Origin: Apteryx mantelli
Lineage: Eukaryota > Chordata > Aves > Apterygiformes > Apterygidae
Length of the DNA stretch: 64,000 nucleotides
Direction of reading: 5' to 3'
Assembly: GCF_036417845.1 (NCBI RefSeq)
Contig: NC_089978.1
Location: forward strand, 90,018,007-90,082,006
Made by a program: the position numbers and the translations under genes. The notes beneath the pieces were generated by a model, which was given only the letters and a program-made list of their open reading frames with translations, was not told the DNA's origin and did not search any database. Every line of letters starts with the position of its first letter. The first letter of the stretch is position 1. This document shows positions 50,481-62,405 of the stretch, piece after piece.

Positions 50481-53400
50481 GCCGCCTTTGCTGCCCTCGC
50501 TGAAGGCCTGGCTGGGGACCAAGGTCTTGGTGAAATGGGTTGCCATGGCGCTGGCTTTGCTGCCTTTGGCTTTGGGGAAGAGAGACGGGACAGCAGGGTA
50601 CTGAGTCCAGAGCTGTGAAGGTGGTTAGAAAACAGTGTGGACAGGGGGAAGGCACTTGGGAGAGAGAGCCAGGGCTTCCTGGTAAATGCCACACTGAGCA
50701 CTAAACCCACAGTCTGCTCTCAACCCCACTGGTGAGATTTAAGGTCTGTCCAGTGAGATCTGGACTGCAACAAAATCTAGAAGTGATTTTTTTTTTTTTA
50801 AAGCACATTAGATTAAAAGGCTAGGAAGACTCTTGCTTACCTGTGCAGGCACCGTTTGGTATGTCTTAGATATGTTCCTGCCAAGGTAGGCCCAGGTTGG
50901 TGCAGGTGATGACCACATACACTTCCTAAATTAAGTATGACTTCATTGCAGCGCTTGCTTCTATCTCCAGAAGTTACCCAGTGTTAAGGGAAAAGGAAAA
51001 AAAAAAGAATTTGTTGGTGGCAAGTTTTATCCCAGCACAAATACACCAGGACCTTATACTTTCATTGCTCCTGTACCCCATAAACTTCTACTGAGCCTCT
51101 AAAAAGTTTGCATACCCAAGAAAGACAAACATGCGTTTGAACATGGAAGCAAAGAACTAATACTGAGTAAATAAAATTTTGCTTGTAGTTTGCCTGGTAA
51201 AGTTCCCAGAATAGCTTCTGTTGTTTGTTTACACTCATCTAAGAACATTTGTCCTAGAAGTCCACCTTTCTGATGGAGACTTCTGCATAATGCCATGCAA
51301 ATGTGGGCGCTTATTCTTCATGCATGCTGTCTGTGGATCCCCAAAAGATTTATTTATTAACTTAAGTTTAAGTACTTGAATCTTCCTGTTGAGTCAATGA
51401 TCCATGTCTGTAGCTAAGGATGAGTGCAAATCTTTGCAGGAATAGGACTAAGTAGTCCCTCCGAGAGGCTGTCTTTACATTAAACGTTGGGAATACTTAT
51501 GGTTTGAAACGCACTGTTTTGTTTTCCTTTTACGTTCTGTAGGCCTTGACCTGGCAGGTATTTTTCTCTTTGCAATCTTGACTCTGATGACGCTGATTGC
51601 CAGTCTGGTGTTTGTGGAGGAAGTGGTCTATATCTATAGAAAAATCCCCTCCTCCAAAAGATCAATCTTAATTTGGATAAACGCCGCAGCTCCGGTAAGT
51701 GTTGTGGAAAAGAGATAAAACTGAGTGTTGAAAATGCCGTTTCCCTGGAAAATCTATATTTATTTTGTGAACCTGCTTTACCTCTGCCCTTACTACAATC
51801 CTCCTCCCTTTCTGTATAGGTGATTACTACTACCTCATGCATTGGGATGTGGATTCCTCGCTCAACAATGTTTACAGATTTCACAGCGGCAGTGTGAGTA
51901 TTCTACTTGTTTCTAGACATTGCACCGAACCCTGAATTTCTTCCCTTTAAACATCTGCTACTCTTGGTAAACACAGTCATTTTGTAAATTTAACAATTTA
52001 GTAATTTTTAGTTTTAGTTTGAGTTGAAATCTCTTGGCGGCTCTTTTATGGTAAGTGGGAAATGCTGAAGTAGTTCCCAGTGCTGCAGCCCCCTAGTGTG
52101 GAACTGCTAGTATGAAAGAATTGTGACTTAAATGTAATTGAACTCTTTGATTGACAGCAGCTTTAAAGTAGTACTCTTTCTTTTCTCCCTGTGAATGTCA
52201 TGTAGAATGAGATTCTGACCTGTGACTTCTGTACTGTGCTTTTATTAATGATGAGCTGTAGAGGTCTATTTTTAGTGGTGGCAAGTGAACCTCCAATAAG
52301 TATATCAATGTAAAAATGTTCTGCAGTTGTCCTGATAAAAGCACTTTCTGCACGAGCATGACAGCTCTGACATGAACAGGGAATAACAGAAAAATGTGGT
52401 TCCTGGTTCCTGGAGGTGATGGTGTAGCCCTTGTAGGCAAAGCCTAGCAGGGGGATGCTGTGTGGCGGTGTGCACTCCAGGAGCGCCGAGATGATTTTGG
52501 AACCCACTGCAGGACAGAATCACAAACTCTCATGGTTAGCCTTACCCCATAACACACTGCATTTACAAAGAGAGCAGAGTAAAAAGGAGGGAAAACACAG
52601 TAGGAGGGAGCACTGCTAACGCATAGCAATTTGTGCAGCAAATTGCAGATTGCCAGAGACTTCCAAGGATCCAGTCCTATGGTACTTTAATCTTAATTCC
52701 CCCTCCTCCCTTGCCCCAGATGCAGGTTCCTGTCCCCTTCCTTGCACCACCACTCACACTTCTCCAGCTGCACAGTGAGCTTGTTCAAGGAGCCAGTGCA
52801 ATTGAAGAGGACCTCTTCTATTTTGTGGATTTCTGTTTGTTGGATTTTAGTGGATCGGTTCCCTAAATCAGTTGGGGGCAGGGAGGAAAGGATGGTTGCA
52901 CAATCTGTAGTTCCTGGGAAGGGTTGAAAATGTGCAACTGGTGAAGGAGGGAGAGGCGGAGTTGTAGCAGTCTGTGCTTGGATCTGCTTTGGCTGCAGAG
53001 GAACCACACCCTGACCAGGACAGCACATATGATGTTAGCTAAATATATATATGAATGTAGCCATGTATTTTTTTGTAAGTAGAAATAGGACTTGTTCTGA
53101 AAAGTTTGGACCAGTCAGGACTAGCTAACTGATACAAAAACATGGCCCTAATGACTTGGGCCAGAAATTCCTGTGCTTAAATACTGACTCTGCCACCAAG
53201 CACCAGTGTGGCTTTGGGCAATTCAACAACTGCTTTGTGTCTCAGTTTATTCCTCTTTCAATGGAGTTATAGCAGTTCTGGCCCTCCAAGGTGATGGGAA
53301 GCTGATGATTTTTTACAGCTAGTGCTAGAATTTCTGCTGATTGCAAAGCACAAGCTTTAAAAACCCTCAACAGCAGAAGGTACTAGCCTATGCAGGCATA

Positions 53401-56400
53401 TGAGAGACATGCAGGAAAAGTTCAAGCTGGCATTTTCTTCCTCTCCTAGATTTTTTGCCATAGTTATCCACAAGTTCCTGCTGATGATGATTAAAGAGTG
53501 CGGCGGTCAAAAGCTATTCCTCAGGCGGTTTGAAAATGGTCGCTTCAAGATCAGTACAGGCCCCTGCTGTTGCTGCTGCCTTTGCCTCCCTGGTGTGCGC
53601 ATCACTAGGTGAGTTGCCCTTTAAGATTTCCCAGCTGGAAAACTGCTGCTGGAATCCAGCCAACTTGGCAAGGCCACATTTACAGCAAAGGGCCTCCCTG
53701 CTTCCTGAAAACACTCTCTTGGCTCTTGTGATTGAGATCTCCTCTGTCAGTCTCAAGCTGTCTCTTTTAAACAGTACCATCACTTTATTAGGGCTGTACA
53801 ACACGGCTAATTTATTTCATTTTTATTAATGCAGAATTTTGCTTAAAAGTAGAGAGCATGAGATAACTCATTTTTAACCCAGTGCAGTGTTCCCACTTGC
53901 AGTCATGTTGAGCAATGCGTTATCCCTCCAACTAGTCCCGTTCTTTTCCAAGAAACCATTTGTGTACTAAGCAGTAGTGTGTGGGAGGGGGAATTTCCAT
54001 TCTAGAAACAATAATAACTGAGCTTTCAGTTTCTTTTCATACCAGAAGAGAACAAATGACTCCAAATTGAATACTTTCCACAAACAGAATTTTCAAATTG
54101 AGGTTGACTTGAAAGAAAATTTCTCTTACTTTGATAAATTTGAAATGCTTCATTCTGATTTTAACTTTGAAAGTACTTCAGATTAAAATAATTTTTAGAA
54201 CAAAAAAGGTGTAATTCCTGGAAAGCTTTGATCTCCATGAAATGGCATTGTCTAGTGAGACAAAACCAAATATTTTATTCTACTAAACTAATAAGGCACT
54301 TCAGGGAAGGGTGGTAAGGATGGGGAGCTGCACCTACAGATAGGAGCCAATATACTGTACCATAAACCCTGCCTCCTTCCTGCATTGCGTGGTAGGGCCC
54401 CTCCTCCAGCTAGTATCATGCTGTCATTTACATGCTTCTCCACAATATTTGCAGCCTGAAAGCCTCAGCGATTTCCCAGGGCTTTTCTACTGGCACAGAG
54501 TATGGGAGTGTTTCTCACATTAAGAGCAAAAAGCTCAAGGATTGAACGTGCAAGATACAGAGAAGTTTCTACGAGGGCCTGGACATTAATGCTGGAGGGA
54601 CCTCAGGGACTTTATGGTCTAGTTAAGTGAAAGCAGCAAGGAGAATGCAGCCTACCTCACTGTCAGTCCAGTGAGAGCTTATCCAGGAATATGAGAGGGC
54701 TGGTGATATTAGCTTGTAGCTGTCCATTTGGAAAAAAATAAAAGCTTCTTTGCTCTGCAGAAGAGCTTAGGGCTCCTTCTCTTGAGTTTGTAGTACTGGG
54801 AAACTTATCTGCTGTTTATGCTCCTGACTTCCAGCCTTTTCCCATTACAGGTAACAATGTTTTTGAAAAATGGGCAAGGTATACCAGAGAAAGATCAGTC
54901 TCGGATTCCTTCCACAGATATCTTCTGGGGAAGCAGGGAGCTACTCCAAGGGAGGAACTCATTCTTTAAAAATATGGTATACTATCAAGCGGTCCGGGGA
55001 AGGTAACAAGGTACAGTGGACAGATGAGGCAGTGTAACAAGCCATACAATGGAGAGATGTGGCAGGAGAAATCTGAGGGTAAAGAATGGTAGACCTGTGT
55101 TGACAAGGAAAAAAACACCTGGTGTTGCAGTGACAGCACTGTTTGTCATGTTATTCTTTAAAGCCCTTTGGGAATAATGAACCTTTGAAAAGGTGTATGC
55201 ACTAAATGGCTGGCCTGTTGTAGGCCATTCCACAAGTGTTTGTGCTGTTCATAGTCCCATAGTTATTAGCTATCTTAATTGAGCAATTCAAGTAATTCCT
55301 GTTTCATGGCTATATGCTGTAACGTATATTAAATGGCAGCCTGTTGTCTGCTAAGGCATCTGTGATGGGAGTCTCAAGGGATCAAGAAACTGCAGTGCAG
55401 ACAATAATATAAAAGAGTATGGGAAATGCACAGTAATAGACTAAGACATGAGCCAGCTGTAGCAGCCAAAGCTTGTCCTGTGAAGACCAAAGGTGAGCTG
55501 AAGTCAACTTTCATGTCCGTTGTTTGCCTGTGCATCTGCCCCTTTTCTGGTGATGTTTAATATTGGATGGCCAGGTTATTGTATATGAGCTGCGTTCTGA
55601 ATAAAGATTACACTGATAGATAGGAGAAAGAAAATCCTGAGCTGTCCTGCTGGCCATGTGCAGTTTACCAAGGGAAGGCTAGCTCCTTTCTCCTGTTAGG
55701 TACAGAGAAGCAAAACCAGATGCTGATGCAGTAGTATTCATGATGCATTGAAAAATTACCAGTCCTTTCACCTAAGTCTGTGTAATTCCTTTTCTTGATT
55801 TACCAGACGACTAAGAATTAGCTGAACGGGAAGGTAGAGTCAGATAGAAGCACTGCACATGACATGGATTGAAGCTCTGTAGTAGTTTGCCATTCAGCTG
55901 CAAAGGCTGAATTGCTCAGTTTCATCCGAAAAGTGAAATAGTAAGGCAATGTGACAGAGCGAGTGGCGTTATCATTCAGAGACCCATTATGCTGCTACAG
56001 GCTCCCTCATTAGCTCTGGAGCAGAGAAAGACATCACATTTTGCCCAGCTTTGGTTAGTAGGTAATTGGTGCAGAATAAGAGTACTATTTTTGTAGAGGC
56101 TCTACTAAACAAGCATCTGGGTAATTCTTGGAAGGATTTTTGTATCTTGAAGCTGTTCCTCCCCAGATATTAGCCATGTCCTGTAGGACTGTAGGAGTGG
56201 AGAAATTTTACTGTCTGACAGTATCCAAAAAATGTTATTAAGGTTGTTAATTGGCCTGTGTGACTTTTTTTTTTTTTTTTAATTTGTCAGGCGAACCCTC
56301 CTTTGGCTGAAGTTGGGCACCTTTCAGTTTGCTTTCTTTCGACCTGTGCTCATGTTTCTATCAATAGTGCTTTGGACCAATGGCGATTACAGCCCTTATA

Positions 56401-59400
56401 ATGTAAGTAAATATTGTAATGAGCAGCAGCCCACAAAGTCCATAGTTTTGGGGCTGATGTTAGTATCTTGGCCAACACCTAAACTGTGGGATCTGGGAAC
56501 ACTTCCAAGTATCTCCTGACATTGTTCTGTTAAGAAGAGATCCTGAAGTGTATCATTTCTCCCTTCCCCTAGACTCTTGATTTGCTGGCTTCTCTTGGAA
56601 AGAAACTGAGTGTCAGGGTGGTTTGGGCATCAGATTATGCTCCAACACATGGCCCAGTCTATATGGTGTGGGGATCAGGACTGCAAGATGGCCTGTGAGA
56701 TGTACCTGCCCTGTTTTGTAAGATGCAGCCTTAAGAAACATGTACTGTGCATAAACAGGAAACCTAATTAAGTATTTTTCTGCAAGTTGTGGAGGTTTTT
56801 TATATCCTTGCAAGGTAGAAAAGATAGTAAAGGTAGTACTGTACTTTCACTTTGTACTGTGTAAGCTGCAAGATGATGGAGAAGTAGGCTCTCATTGGGT
56901 TGCAACAAGTGCTTTGAGCCAATATTTAGGATCCTTGCTACAGCTGAATAAGCTATAACATTTCCCTTGATGTCAGTCTTTTCAGTAACGGTGTCTTAAA
57001 AATAGACATTTCAAACCTTTATTGTGGTGTGGCTCATGCAGACACTTTCTTCTTTTTTGCCATTAAAGAGTCAGTGAGTCCAGAGGGGAATGCTGTACAA
57101 ACAGGACCATCCCACAGCATTAAGAATTCCTTGCAAACTTTAAAACAAGGCCTGTGGAGCACATGAGAAAGCTGTGTTCCCTTTGTGCCTTCCTGTGGTT
57201 GAAAGGTTTCATGATCACCAAAGCTGAAGAAAGTCTGTAACTGCTAAGAATTTTGCATCTCTTGGGTAACTCAGACTAAAAGCAATACTGTATTTTTTGT
57301 GTTGTTTCATGGTACTAAAATAAATGACCCCTCTAAGATGTCACGTTGTGAATGCTCTCATGAGCTGCTGAGCCTTCTCAGGTGCTGCTGCAGTCAGGTT
57401 GAGGGGTCATGTCACTTGCTGCCTTTGCAGGACTGAACAGATTCACCCAGAGGGTGGGAGTGCTATGGCACCGCTCCAGTTAGTACTGTGCACTTTCCAG
57501 TGCAAACCTGAGCAACCCCTGCTAACTTCAGCTTTTGTGGAGACAGAAGCAAGCATTTTAATGTCTGCATCCTCCAGTTCATAACGTCTACCTTGAAATA
57601 GTAAAATTTACATTGTCAAGTTTTATAAGTATGTTTGTTTGATTTGCTTCTCAGTTATCTCTTAAAGGAGCTGCGATATGGATTAGCTGCTTCATTGGTA
57701 TCCTTACCATTATTGCTCTGTGGCCAGTTGGAATCATGTTTCAACAAGTTAGGGCTCTCCTTAACTGTAAGAAGATCATCCCTAAGTTTGCTCTTTATCA
57801 GGTGAGAAATTTAACATTTTTGGTAAGCGTTTCTATTACTGTTGATACAATGCTGTCTCTCTGGTTCTTGGTCCTTTATTTAAAGGTTATGTTTTTTTTT
57901 TTTTCCATAAAACACACTGTACAAAGGCATATTTTTACCTGATTAAAACTGTACTGCATCTATTCAAAGCATTCTCCTTGGCTGCTGTTCAGTTTAGCGT
58001 GAGCTGAGTTACTTCTGGTCTCTCAGAAGTGCTGGAGATTTGAGCTGTTTAAAATCCGTTCATCTTTAGGCTGTGGAAATCAAAACACCACCTTCTGCAA
58101 GGCTTGAAGGAAGCTTTGGACATGCAGTATCCTGAAACACAATGTTAAAATGCTGGTGTGTACTTAAAAACTAGGAGAGGATGTGGAGCATTGTGTGGGT
58201 GGCTTTTGTTTGAACTGTTTTAGCAGGGCATGGTGTTCTGTTTTGAAAGTATTTTTCTTGGCCATTCTGCATTTCAGAGTTAGATAATAATGAAAATACT
58301 GTCTGGGAATCATTAAACAATAAAGAAAAGAACCAGATAGTTAGGCTGAATAAGTCCAGGGATAGGACCACCCTCTCCCACATAACCCTGAAGAAAGAAA
58401 AAGAGTAAGGTAGAATCCCTGGATATGCATCCTGCTTGTAGAGGACATGTAGAAAGACTGTGCATCAAGGTGTCTGTTAAGAAAATTATTAAATGCTTAT
58501 AAATGCAATAGACAGGATGGTAAGCAGTCGTCACATCCGCAAAACTGCATTAGTGCGAATCCAAGTTTAAGATGGCAAACTCCGTTCATGTGAGGGTTTA
58601 TATCCAGGCAATAACACCAGCAGCTAAAGAGACACTCTTGATATCTCCAAAGCAGAGAAGGTCTAGCTCAGTGAATAGCAGGTAATATGATGCATAAGTG
58701 ACTACTGTCGAACCCAAGCTGCAGAGTCCTTCATCCTTCATTCCTTCTGGCAAGGAAGCCACTTCTGTATAACTTGGGGAGCACCACATCTCCCTGCTCT
58801 GGCAAACAGATGAGCCAATAAAAGAAGCATGCCTCAAATACTTCCTCCCACTAAGGGAGAGCATGAGCTCATAGTTAGATTAATGGGAAGCGTTTTAAAC
58901 CTTTTTAATCTAATATTCAGAGCTCAATATTGGTTTAAATCCCAGCAGGGAGCTCTGTATATTTTGCAGTTCCAGAATGAAGTGCTGAGATGAATCACTT
59001 TTAGAATAGAGAGGTTTAATTTAGTTATCATATGCACAGCAATATCATCCTGACCAAAGGATGCATCCTTCAGAATGGCAGGCAGCCTGCTGGTAGATGG
59101 GAGGTGAGGAGGGCAAGAAAGGAAGAATGAGGTGAAACAGGGTCTATTATGAAAGCAGAATTGGTGTGTGAACTATAATCCTTCTGCTGGTAGCTAAAGT
59201 ATCTGTTTTCTCTTCCTGCTGCAGTTTATCCTCATTCTGAGCCAGCTGCAGGCAGCTATTATCAACATCTTGGCTATGCAAAGAATTATTCCCTGTATTC
59301 CACCACTCTCCTCTTCAGCAAGAGGAGCACGTAAGTTCTTTTGGAAGGGGGTGTTCTTCATTTACTTACAGAGGTGTCAGTTCATTATTGCTAACTGCAG

Positions 59401-59991
59401 TATCTGGCGTTTTCCTGAAATATTAATTTCCTGGGATCGCGTAGCCTTTTGAGAATCTCAGCTTTTATTTAAGAACAATAACAAAACTTTTCTAGCTCTC
59501 ATAGTTGCAGATGAAAGCTTGATAGTGAGAAGAGTTAGAATCAGAAATCAGAGGACAAGAAACCAACAACTATAATTATTGTTAAATCTCATGGATTTTG
59601 GATGCGTATCTTACTGCATGCTTATGGATGGGCAATACTTTAATTCTCTGATATTATTGCTGAGTGTGAGATATGCTCCATTATGGGAGTAGGGTAGTAA
59701 AATTTGTCCCTTTTGCACAGACAGGAATGAATAAGCTATTCATTCCTTGCCTGATCCTCATGTTCCTGGGTTTTTTTTGCTTTTTTCCCCCTCTTTTTGG
59801 CAGATATGACCCAACAGCTTCTCATCATGGAGATGTTTCTGATAACCCTAATCTCAAGGGTGGTCTATCGGAGAAGATACGATGATCTAGAGCCTCCAGA
59901 GTGTACCCCTGAAGAAGGCGGGGACAACAAGCAGACTCCTAAGATTATCCTGAATGGTGCAATTAGTGAAGATGGATTGCTGGGGGTTTAG
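49789..59991 (+). CDS. SLC51A-like: Organic solute transporter alpha-like protein (spliced, 8 exons)
   Basis: Exons: 49789-49867, 51543-51694, 51820-51893, 53450-53608, 56291-56402, 57655-57801, 59225-59330, 59804-59991. All junctions are GT-AG with matching phases. The sum is 1,017 nt, giving 338 residues plus TAG; human SLC51A has 340. The ATG has a strong Kozak context and is the first in-frame ATG. Rough membrane segments: 28-52, 66-86, 97-116, 164-184, 197-218, 239-260 and 278-297, the seven-pass OST-alpha layout. Family landmarks are GMWIPRS (about 86-92), the cysteine cluster [11 protein letters not shown] (139-149), GTFQFAFF (164-171), KFALYQ (236-241) and RVVYRRR before the cytoplasmic tail. 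An N-glycosylation sequon NGT (6-8) is near the N-terminus. SLC51A pairs with SLC51B to export bile acids and steroid conjugates across the basolateral membrane; that this protein does so is inferred. It is clearly diverged from canonical SLC51A, so it is probably a paralog. No frameshift or stop is seen; it looks functional. Confidence 0.9.
49868..51542 (+). other. SLC51A-like intron 1
   Basis: The first 600 bases belong to the CpG island and the rest is AT-rich. No exon or recognisable repeat is seen. Confidence 0.7.
52163..52992 (-). CDS. Unidentified antisense coding candidate in SLC51A-like intron 3 (two exon-like blocks, partial)
   Basis: I do not recognise this product. Block A (52992 down to 52758) follows an acceptor-like CTCTGCAG and ends at a donor GTGAGT. 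It stays open for 78 codons plus one base and has a proline-rich stretch followed by a predicted helix with heptad-like hydrophobics (around [14 protein letters not shown] and [11 protein letters not shown]). A second possible acceptor with an excellent pyrimidine tract lies at 52863, giving a shorter 105-base exon. Block B starts at 52506 after CTGTCCTGCAG, in the matching phase, and is open to a TAA at 52163. Its first 100 bases are unusually GC-rich for this intron, and the peptide contains [16 protein letters not shown]. The joined frame is continuous. No start codon exon, further exons or family match was found. It could be a nested gene, a decayed gene remnant or chance. Confidence 0.3.
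53175..53275 (+). mobile_element. MIR-like SINE fragment
   Basis: The stretch has the MIR core order: ACTGACTCTGCCACC, then GTGTGGCTTTGGGCAA, then GTGTCTCAGTTTATTCCTC and a run like CAATGGAGTTATA. This corresponds to the MIR consensus GGCTCTGCCACT, TGTGACCTTGGGCAA, TGCCTCAGTTTCCTC and AAATGGGGATAATA. It is diverged but colinear over about 100 bases, 175 bases upstream of exon 4. Confidence 0.65.
53609..56290 (+). other. SLC51A-like intron 4
   Basis: About 2.7 kb, AT-rich, ending in an 18-base T-run and a strong acceptor. No exon or clearly recognisable repeat is seen. A short segment near 54590-54625 weakly resembles a CR1 3' end. Confidence 0.65.
56403..59224 (+). other. SLC51A-like introns 5 and 6 (either side of exon 6)
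   Basis: Apart from exon 6 (57655-57801) this is AT-rich intron with no supportable gene or recognisable mobile element. Confidence 0.65.
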
Positions 59992-60744
59992 AAGATCCCT
60001 GTGCTCCTGCTCTGCAGGAGCTGGAAGCTCAGCTTTAGGAGCTTTTATATCCTTGCAACACAAATAACCACTGCCCATGTCAGAACAGCTTCTGACATAA
60101 ATACCTGTGAGCTATACTGAAAGGACCAATGAGTGGAAGGATAACCCCCTTTTTTCCTCAGTGATATACACATGGTGTGAGCGTTTTCATACCATGTAAT
60201 TTAGTAAGATTTCATACCATGTAATTTTATCCTGTTGTCAAACACTTGATGGCGACCAAACAGTCTCACAATGTGAATTTTTTTTTTTAGCTATTTGAAT
60301 GGCTATGATTTAGAGTTAATCCAGAGTCATTCTCTTTTCATCTTTTTTGATTTTTGTTTTAAGCCTATTTCAGGTAGGCTGGATCGCTCTCACAGGTCTA
60401 ACACAGCATTTTCCCATCTGTCCTCCATTAGAATTTATCATCTCTCACTCTGTGCCACAAGCTCATTATAGCTAATTTGGGTCAGTAAATATATTTGCAC
60501 ATGTTCGTTCCGAAATCCCCAAACCTGTCCATGCCCTCCACCTACATAAATGATTATCTCCTCAGAGCAAGATTTTCACATTCTCTGGCAATTCACATCC
60601 TAACTCAGTAAATACACAGTTGCTGTTTGTAAATATATAATTGACACTGGCAGATGTTCTTCCTAGGGAAGGCAGATTCTCAGTCACTGATCTGGAAAAA
60701 GAAAGTAAGGGTTATGGCCCAAGGTGTGTTCTGTCACTGCTGTA

Positions 60745-60840
60745 TGATGTTATGTGGTTCTTCAGTTCTGTACTTGGAAAATGGGAATAAGGATACATGG
60801 GATCCTTGTGCAAAAGGTGTCTATGAAGATAACTATTATT
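60745..60840 (+). mobile_element. Possible MIR-like remnant
   Basis: The stretch CTTCAGTTCTGTACTTGGAA followed by AATGGGAATAAGGATA resembles the MIR 3' segment CTCAGTTTCCTCATCTGTAA, AATGGGGATAATA. The match is short and less convincing than the other two remnants. Confidence 0.35.
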
Positions 60841-62381
60841 GAAAGGAAGCTTTTCCAGAAAATTCTTGTCTCCCAGCTTATCCACCCCACCTCTGGCCCG
60901 CCCAGGCATCCAGTAGAACTTGAAGTACTATTAGACCTTTTGACTTCACATCCATTAGTCTGTTTTGCTTAAATCAACTTCTGCTTTTTGCAAATGGTCC
61001 TGATGTTCTTGGATGACCCTAATTGCTTTGATTTAGTTCAGTATAATTTGTAATATGATATTGTGTTACTCTGTTTAATAAGCATGTGGATATTGTGTTT
61101 GCTGGGAAAGGAGTTGCAGTACCATATGCTAGCATTTGTCTCTCTCCTCATCTAGTCTGATTCCTAGAAGTAAATGCCTAATCCATGCAGCATGGATGCT
61201 TATTCTATATGTAGACTGGGAAAATGTTTCATGTTAGAAAATGTGTTATTATCATCTTTTACCTATATTATGTCAAATACAATTTGCCATCAAAGCAGAG
61301 CTAGGCAAATAGTGGGGTTATTTTTGGTTTACAAGGAATTCCAAAAATACTTTCAGTTTGGGAGCTGGAGGTGGAAAATGAAATATTCTGTAAACCTCAG
61401 CAAGTTGGGAGGTTGGATTAAACAAAATGTTTTCTTTCCTTTAGATTGAAGTCAGAAATAATATTTTCATTAACAATAGAATAATACCATTTTACTGGAA
61501 AAAATGAATTATTTTTGTTTTGAAAAGGTTGAAAAAATTTTATACTTAATTTTTTTCTAAGCAGGTAGTCTGGGAAATTAACACAGATTCTTGAACTGCA
61601 TTAATGTGATAGAATTTGTATTTTTCTTAAAAAACAATTTGGATGAAAATTTTCACCCTAGAGCATGTCCGTAGAGTTAACTAGGGATCAGCTTATATAT
61701 TCTTAATACAACAAACTTTGTTAAAGTATTTTAACTTTATAGCTATTAGCATATTTCTAATGTTGCATTATATCTGGATACACAAGGCCACAGATACATT
61801 AATAATGTTGCTCTTCTGGACTTGCAGAGTGGTTCTTAATTTCATAATGGCATAGGGGATGGCTGGCTGTGACTTCAAGAAGCTTCAAAATTGGGAAATA
61901 TTTGGAGCCAGTAAAGTATCTCTGAATTCCTGTGGAAAACAGTTTAATTATTAGAGTGAATGGGACAAAAGAGCATTACTGGAAGAGGCTTTCTATAGTG
62001 GTTCTGTAAGTGGTGTGCCTTGGTGAGCAGGGTCTGTTGCATGGCACAGCAGACCCACACCACTGCATGGACACTGCATTTGGAAACAGGCAGAGCGTAG
62101 GAAGAAGCTGAGCTGGGGGTGGTCTCTGTACACCCAGCGAAGGTGGCTGCCAGGGCACAGAAGGGTCTTCACCTTCACACGTGCTGCCTTTGAAGCACTC
62201 GTTCAGGGGACAAGATCTTCTATCACTGTTGGCCTGGTATTTGTCATGTCTCTAAAATGCCCATTAAAGTATATCTTTTAAACAGCAATGTGAGCCTAAT
62301 TTAGCCACAAGGATCACTAGCTCTTGTACTTTTGAGTAGATATTAAATGTTTGTCTTGCTATTTATCTAACATATTTGAGC

Positions 62382-62387
62382 AATAAA
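62382..62387 (+). promoter_or_regulatory. SLC51A-like: Candidate poly(A) signal (AATAAA)
   Basis: Canonical hexamer about 2.4 kb after the SLC51A-like stop codon, followed by TG-rich sequence. It is the best visible candidate for the end of the long transcript. Confidence 0.4.
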
Positions 62388-62405
62388 ATGTACTGTCAGG
62401 TGATG

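Larger units (their letters stand above)
59992..62405 (+). other. SLC51A-like: Probable 3' UTR of the SLC51A-like gene, end uncertain
   Basis: AT-rich non-coding sequence after the TAG. The first canonical AATAAA downstream that I find is at 62382-62387; variant hexamers occur earlier. The transcript may therefore end near 62,400, or earlier at a variant signal. Confidence 0.4.

Noticed and set aside
52633-52866. A 77-codon + strand frame in SLC51A-like intron 3
   Set aside because: It is the shadow of the - strand blocks; its peptide is a leucine/proline-rich mirror and it has no suitable splice signals.
54590-54625. Weak resemblance to a CR1 3' end (GGAGGGACCTCAGGGACT)
   Set aside because: Only one short block matches and no flanking CR1 sequence follows.
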